This document shows, piece by piece, positions 59,675-64,000 of a stretch of 64,000 nucleotides of DNA. The DNA lies in assembly GCF_038051925.1 (NCBI RefSeq), contig NZ_CP150634.1, positions 4,472,300 through 4,536,299 of the forward strand, in the 5' to 3' direction. The notes beneath the pieces were generated by a model. It saw only the letters and a program-made list of their open reading frames with translations, was not told the DNA's origin and did no database searches. A program made the translations under genes and the position numbers. The stretch is from Methylotuvimicrobium sp. KM2 (lineage in GTDB: Bacteria > Pseudomonadota > Gammaproteobacteria > Methylococcales > Methylomonadaceae). The stretch's first letter is position 1. Each line of letters opens with the position of its first letter.

Positions 59675-61165
59675 TTACTGGCACCACTCCGGCGTCAACG
59701 AGGTGCGCCAGAATTGATCTTCTTTTTCGAATAGGCGGCGGCTTTCGGTGGGACCCCAACTACCAGCCGGATAAGTCGGAATGAAGTCGCGCTCGACGGC
59801 CCAGGTTTGCAAAATCGGATCGACGATACGCCAAGCATATTCGACTTCGTCGAAACGCAGAAATAACGAGCGGTCGCCTTTCATGACATCCAGCAATAAA
59901 TCCTCATAGGCATCGATCGCTTTTTCATCGCTGTTTCGAAAACCGGCGTCCAAGCTGCTGGTGCGTGTGCGCATTTCCAATCCAGGTTCCTTGACGGTCA
60001 TTTCCATGCGAATGCGTTCTTCGGGTTGAATGCTCAACAGGACCCAATTCGGATTCATGCACTGCACATGCGTATCGCGGAAAAACTGCAGCGGCGGATG
60101 GCGAAAGCAAATCGAGACGACCGATTGACCTTTGGCCAGTCGTTTGCCGGTCTGTAGATAAAACGGCACGCCACGCCAGCGCCAATTATCAATGAATAAT
60201 TTTACGGCGGCATAGGTTTCGGTAATGCTGGTTGGCGGAATGTTGTCTTCCTCCAGATAGCCTTTGACCTTTTCCTTGCCGACCGTGCCTTTGGCGTATT
60301 GGCCGCGATAGGCATGCGCGTGTACCGCCGATTTGGGTATTGGGCGAATCGATTTTAAGACCTTGACCTTCTCGTCGCGCAGCGATTCCGCTTCCATTGA
60401 TGCGGGCGGTTCCATTGCAACCAGCGTCATCAGTTGTAGCAAATGGCTTTGCAGCATGTCGCGCAAAGCTCCGGCCCCATCGTAGTAGCCGCCGCGCGTG
60501 TCGATACCGATATCCTCGGCATGGGTAATTTGAACATGGTCGATGTAGTTGCGGTTCCACAGCGGCTCTAGCATGACATTCGCGAAGCGGAAGACCAATA
60601 CATTCTGCACCATGCCTTTGCCTAGATAATGATCGATCCGGTAGATCTGTTCTTCGCTTAAAAAACGACCGATCCGTTTTTGCAACGATTGCGCGCTGTC
60701 CAAATCATAACCGAAAGGCTTTTCGATGATAACGCGTTTCCAGCCGTATTCTTCATTCAACAATTCGACTTTGCTAAGCGATTCGATGACATTACCGAAA
60801 TCCTCGGGACTGATCGCGAGATAAAATGCGATGTTTTTGGAAAAATCTTCATCCTTACCCAAGGTAACGGCCAGTTCGCTATAGCATTCCGCTTCACCGA
60901 GATCGCCGCGATGATAGGAAAGCCGATCGCTGAACCGGGCGAATACAGTTTCGTCGATACCTTCCCTGACCTTTGCGCCGATCATTTCCCGAACTTCCTC
61001 AAGCCATTTTTTTTGGTCCCAAGGCCGTCGGCCAATGCCCACGATACGACTGCCTTCCGGCAGTTTGTTTTCGAGATCCAAATGATAAAGCGCCGGCATC
61101 AGTTTAATTCGTGACAAATTGCCGGTTGCGCCGAAAATGACGTAGGTACAGGGTTCAGCGGACAT
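59675..61165 (-). CDS. zwf: Glucose-6-phosphate 1-dehydrogenase
   Basis: 496 residues. TYVIFGATGNLSRIKLMPALYHL (NADP-binding GATGNLS, normally GASGDLT), VIIEKPFGYDLDSAQSL, EEQIYRIDHYLGKGMVQNVLVFRFAN (the RIDHYLGK active site) and VPFYLQTGKRLAKG are intact. It is the first step of the oxidative pentose phosphate pathway. It follows gnd on the same strand after 27 bases, forming a gnd-zwf operon that yields NADPH and ribulose-5-phosphate. In methylotrophs these enzymes take part in formaldehyde dissimilation. Confidence 0.97.
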   Translation of the reverse strand: MSAEPCTYVIFGATGNLSRIKLMPALYHLDLENKLPEGSRIVGIGRRPWDQKKWLEEVREMIGAKVREGIDETVFARFSDRLSYHRGDLGEAECYSELAVTLGKDEDFSKNIAFYLAISPEDFGNVIESLSKVELLNEEYGWKRVIIEKPFGYDLDSAQSLQKRIGRFLSEEQIYRIDHYLGKGMVQNVLVFRFANVMLEPLWNRNYIDHVQITHAEDIGIDTRGGYYDGAGALRDMLQSHLLQLMTLVAMEPPASMEAESLRDEKVKVLKSIRPIPKSAVHAHAYRGQYAKGTVGKEKVKGYLEEDNIPPTSITETYAAVKLFIDNWRWRGVPFYLQTGKRLAKGQSVVSICFRHPPLQFFRDTHVQCMNPNWVLLSIQPEERIRMEMTVKEPGLEMRTRTSSLDAGFRNSDEKAIDAYEDLLLDVMKGDRSLFLRFDEVEYAWRIVDPILQTWAVERDFIPTYPAGSWGPTESRRLFEKEDQFWRTSLTPEWCQ

Positions 61166-61192
61166 AGAATCGACTCGTGGTATGCGTATGAT

Positions 61193-62638
61193 TTAAACGT
61201 TGTAAGTAGACGATGCGGTTTTACCGCCGTGTCCGGTCCAGTCGGTATGAAAAAACTCGCCGCGCGGACGGTCGGTGCGCTCGTAACTGTGCGCGCCAAA
61301 ATAATCGCGTTGAGCCTGCAACAGGTTGGCGGGCAAGCGCTCCGTCCGGTAGCCATCGTAAAACGCTAGCGCACTGGAAAACGCAGGGGCCGGAATACCG
61401 AGTTCGATACTGAGTATAACGGCTTTACGCCAGCCGGGTTCGGCCTGCCGCATAGCATCGACGAAGAAATCGGCCAGTAGCAAATTTTCCAAATCGGGAT
61501 TACTGTCGTATGCTTGTTTGATATCGTTTAAAAATGCGCTGCGGATAATACAACCGCCCCGCCACATCAGCGCGATTTCGCCGTAGTTCAACGACCAGCC
61601 GTATTCTTTCGCCGCTTCGCGCATGAGCCGGAAACCCTGCGCGTAAGAAATGATTTTCGATGCATACAAGGCATTGCGGATGGTTTCGATGGCTTCTTGC
61701 CGGTTTCCCTCAAAACGGTTGACCGGTTTAGGTAGCTTTTGCGAGGCATTGATGCGTTCGTCTTTCATCGCCGACAGGCAGCGCGCGAAGACTGATTCGC
61801 CGATTAGCGTCAGCGGAATGCCTAAATCCAGCGCATTAATGCCGGTCCATTTACCGGTGCCTTTTTGGCCGGCCGTGTCGAGGATCTTGTCGAGCAGCGG
61901 ACTGCCGTCTTCGTCTTTATAGGCAAGAATATTGGCCGTGATTTCGACGAGATAGGAACTGAGTTCCGCGCCGTTCCATTCGGCGAAAATAGTGGAAATC
62001 TCATCGGCAGAAAGGCCGAGTCCTTCGGACATCAGTTGATAAGCTTCGCAAATGATTTGCATGTCGCCGTATTCAATGCCGTTATGGATCATTTTGACAT
62101 AGTGGCCCGCGCCGCCATCGCCGACCCATTCACAGCAAGGCTGGCCGTCGACTTTTGCGCTGATCGCCTGCAATACCGGTTTAACGCGGTTCCAAGCATC
62201 CGGGTGACCGCCGGGCATAATCGAAGGCCCGTGCCTTGCACCTTCCTCGCCGCCCGAAACGCCGGTGCCGATATAAAGCAAGCCTTTATCTTTTAGCACC
62301 TTGGTGCGCCGGTCGGTGTCGGTAAATAGCGAATTGCCGCCGTCGATGATGATGTCGCCGGCATCGAGTAGCGGGGCTAGTTGTTCTATATAATGATCGA
62401 CCACTGTTCCGGCTTTCACCATTAACATCACGATGCGCGGCTTTTCCAGTTTCTGCACGAGATCTTCGAGCGAGTCAGTTCCGACGATTTGGGTGCCCTT
62501 GGCCGGCCCCGTGAGGAACTCGTCGGTCTTTTCTGTCGTGCGGTTGTAGACGGCTACCTTAAAACCATGATCATTGATGTTGAGAACTAAATTCTGGCCC
62601 ATGACCGCCAGGCCGATTAAACCGATATTCGCTTTCAT
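61193..62638 (-). CDS. gnd: 6-phosphogluconate dehydrogenase, decarboxylating
   Basis: 481 residues from the ATG at 62638 (MKANIGLIGLAVMGQNLVLNINDHGFKVAVYNRT), preceded by GGGAGCACGTAAT. Motifs: IIDGGNSLFTDTDRR, IGTGVSGGEEGARHGPSIMPGG, GHYVKMIHNGIEYGDMQIICEAY (catalytic Lys, His and Asn) and GQKGTGKWTGINALDLGIPLTLI. The C-terminal DYFGAHSYER with a final tail is the long Gnd form. It acts directly after zwf plus lactonase in the pathway; no lactonase gene is nearby. Confidence 0.97.
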   Translation of the reverse strand: MKANIGLIGLAVMGQNLVLNINDHGFKVAVYNRTTEKTDEFLTGPAKGTQIVGTDSLEDLVQKLEKPRIVMLMVKAGTVVDHYIEQLAPLLDAGDIIIDGGNSLFTDTDRRTKVLKDKGLLYIGTGVSGGEEGARHGPSIMPGGHPDAWNRVKPVLQAISAKVDGQPCCEWVGDGGAGHYVKMIHNGIEYGDMQIICEAYQLMSEGLGLSADEISTIFAEWNGAELSSYLVEITANILAYKDEDGSPLLDKILDTAGQKGTGKWTGINALDLGIPLTLIGESVFARCLSAMKDERINASQKLPKPVNRFEGNRQEAIETIRNALYASKIISYAQGFRLMREAAKEYGWSLNYGEIALMWRGGCIIRSAFLNDIKQAYDSNPDLENLLLADFFVDAMRQAEPGWRKAVILSIELGIPAPAFSSALAFYDGYRTERLPANLLQAQRDYFGAHSYERTDRPRGEFFHTDWTGHGGKTASSTYNV

Positions 62639-62653
62639 ATTACGTGCTCCCAA

Positions 62654-63141
62654 AACCTGTTCTAAGTTTCATAGTAGCACGGGCGCGTTTTTTTGCACGG
62701 CTACATTTAATGCTGACGAACCTTTTTATTAAACGGAGTCTGCCGAATTTGGACCGATTCCGGGTTGTCGGTATACTGAAACGCAAAGCCTTTGTTTTCA
62801 TGAACCATCATTTCAAATCTATACGCATCGTAGATCAAAATTCGGCAGTCTAACCATGAATTTTACAAGATTGGCTAAACATTCCCGCTAACCTCTTGGG
62901 CGAATGAAATCTCTATACAAACGCTCACAAATTATTGAATTAACTTCTTATGATTCATGATCTTCATGTTGAAATACTTTTTCTAAGATGATGGAATTTA
63001 GGCGCTGGGCAGAAAAACCGAACACCCGGAACTTCCTAAGCACTGCCGAAATTTGAAGTGTGAAAGGTATACGAAAGGTATGATTGATTGAATCGACTTA
63101 AAATAGATGTCGATCGACAATAATAATTCTAGGAGAGCGCG
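62654..63141. repeat. Intergenic region with family B copy B6 (62838-62992) and a family C end (62995-63080)
   Basis: The reversed family B copy begins AAATTCGGCAGTCTAACCAT and ends GAAATACTTTTTCTAAG. It is followed directly by family C modules (GGAATTTAGGCGCTGGGCAG) and a family C terminus TGCCGAAATTTGAAGTGTGA. The two families abut, as they do at other places in the window. The family C end lies about 65 bases before the next gene. No further gene seen. Confidence 0.8.
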
Positions 63142-63777
63142 ATGGAAAATACAGGTTATACAATGAAAGACGGGCGGCAGTGGTTTGTCGATGGTTGGAA
63201 GCTGTTTACTAAAAGCCCGCTGTTGCTGATTCTCGGCACCGTGATCTGGATTCTGCTGGAAGTCCTGCTAGCACTACTTCCAGTAATCGGTGAGATATTG
63301 GACGGTTTGATCTTTCCGGTGATGTATGGCGGATTTTTGTATGCCATTCGAGAAGCCGACGAACAGCGAAAGATGAAAATCAGCCATTTTTTCCAAGGCT
63401 TCATCGATTCGGCCAAGCTAAAACCTTTGTTGATTCTCGGTTTGTTAATGGTATTCTTCGAAATTATTGAAGCGGGATTAACGGTTACACTGGGACCTTT
63501 TACGGCACTGATACTAGCCGCGCCATTGGGTATCTTGGTCATTTCAGCGTTATTGTATTCAGTACCCCAAGTGATGTTCAGCGATAGCAAGCCAGTCGAT
63601 GCCATTAAAAGTAGTTATCTCAACTGCGGACGTCATATTTCGGCGATGATCACGGTTTATCTGTTCTTGATACTCTTTGCCCTGCTGTCTGTCGTTACGA
63701 TTGGTTTGGCGATGATTTTAATTATACCGGTAACGTTCTGCGCGCTTTATATCAGCTATAAAGCGATTTATCGATAG
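63142..63777 (+). CDS. BPSS1780-family membrane protein
   Basis: 211 residues with five to six membrane segments. GRQWFVDGWKLFTKSPLLLILGTVIWILLEVLLALLPVIGEILDGLIFPVMYGGFLYAIREADE and LLYSVPQVMFSDSKPVDAIKSSYLNCGRHISAMITVYLFL are the conserved blocks of this inner-membrane family of unknown role. The ribosome-binding site AGGAGAGCG lies just before the ATG. Monocistronic as far as visible. Confidence 0.82.
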   Translation: MENTGYTMKDGRQWFVDGWKLFTKSPLLLILGTVIWILLEVLLALLPVIGEILDGLIFPVMYGGFLYAIREADEQRKMKISHFFQGFIDSAKLKPLLILGLLMVFFEIIEAGLTVTLGPFTALILAAPLGILVISALLYSVPQVMFSDSKPVDAIKSSYLNCGRHISAMITVYLFLILFALLSVVTIGLAMILIIPVTFCALYISYKAIYR

Positions 63778-63904
63778 CATAAAACCAGGTGTGTTTTTCG
63801 GCAATTCCCGGCGGAATATTGAGTCATGTTTCTGTTGGATATGGGCTAACCTTTATATCCTAAATTTCTGTACGAACTAGTGCGTGTTTTTTGGAGTATA
63901 TGAA

Positions 63905-64000
63905 ATGACTAGCTATGACCTGATCACTCGGCAACTCTACTCACTATCCATCACCCTGTTCGGATTGTTGTGCTTTAGTTCATCGGCTATGGCGCAGCAA
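63905..64000 (+). CDS. Start of an exported protein (partial)
   Basis: 32 codons to the right edge. MTSYDLITRQLYSLSITLFG followed by LLCFSSSAMAQQ is a typical signal peptide with cleavage after AMA. GGAGTATATGAA precedes the ATG. The mature part is outside the window, so no function can be given. Confidence 0.7.
   Translation, partial: MTSYDLITRQLYSLSITLFGLLCFSSSAMAQQ

Overview
The window reads as chromosomal DNA of a gammaproteobacterium of moderate GC. The division cluster mraZ-rsmH-ftsL-ftsI, the lpoA-yraN-diaA block next to rsmI, recB/recD, a type A RNase P RNA, rph-rdgB, yicC, hemH, mlaA and zwf-gnd all fit that class. The protein style and the dense load of dispersed palindromic repeats suggest Methylococcales (Methylomicrobium or Methylotuvimicrobium type), but no methane-oxidation gene is present, so this is inference.

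Layout. 1-2.9 kb: start of the mra/division cluster (minus strand) and rnpB. 2.9-8.1 kb: a heptanucleotide tract at the 3' end of rsmI, then lpoA, yraN, diaA and a DUF5610 gene. 8.1-9.75 kb: an IS110-family element sitting inside a dispersed repeat. 9.8-16.9 kb: recD and recB, separated by an oppositely oriented rlpA-like gene and a mosaic of repeats, then a SPOR-domain gene. 17-21.8 kb: an ftsH paralogue, mscL, a 50-residue membrane peptide with its own promoter and terminator, and yfbR. 21.9-31.9 kb: a tightly overlapping minus-strand operon resembling part of an aryl-polyene-type lipid pathway (FAD oxidoreductase, thioesterase, aromatic amino acid ammonia-lyase, acyltransferase, glycosyltransferase, AMP ligase-dehydratase fusion, membrane protein, two carrier proteins, ketosynthase-like protein). 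It is interrupted by a Uma2 gene and a GxxExxY gene. The ketosynthases, ketoreductase and exporter expected of a full cluster are not in the window. 31.9-45.8 kb: housekeeping and envelope genes.

46.1-58.2 kb is a one-directional defence island read from a tyrosine recombinase down through hsdM, an ORF6N/PLD-like gene, hsdS and a split hsdR, with toxin-antitoxin style cargo between the subunits. Between hsdS and hsdR lie two short remnants encoding an HsdS C-terminal tail, one of them joined to a remnant of the hsdR start. This suggests the locus grew by stepwise recombination of type I systems carrying different cargo. Several island genes are frameshifted: hsdR, DUF4160, a ParE-like toxin and WGR. 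Divergent from the recombinase is an unrecognised three-gene operon (58.6-59.4 kb): a putative ribbon-helix-helix protein, a one-helix and a two-helix membrane protein, preceded by a strong palindrome. zwf-gnd and two envelope genes close the window.

At least four dispersed repeat families recur: A, terminal inverted repeats with 3-bp TWA duplications; B, about 170 bp with ATGAAG motifs; C, ends resembling GCACTTCAAATTTCGGCA; and D, GTAGCCCGGATG type. One copy of A is inserted in B, and the IS110 element is inserted in C.
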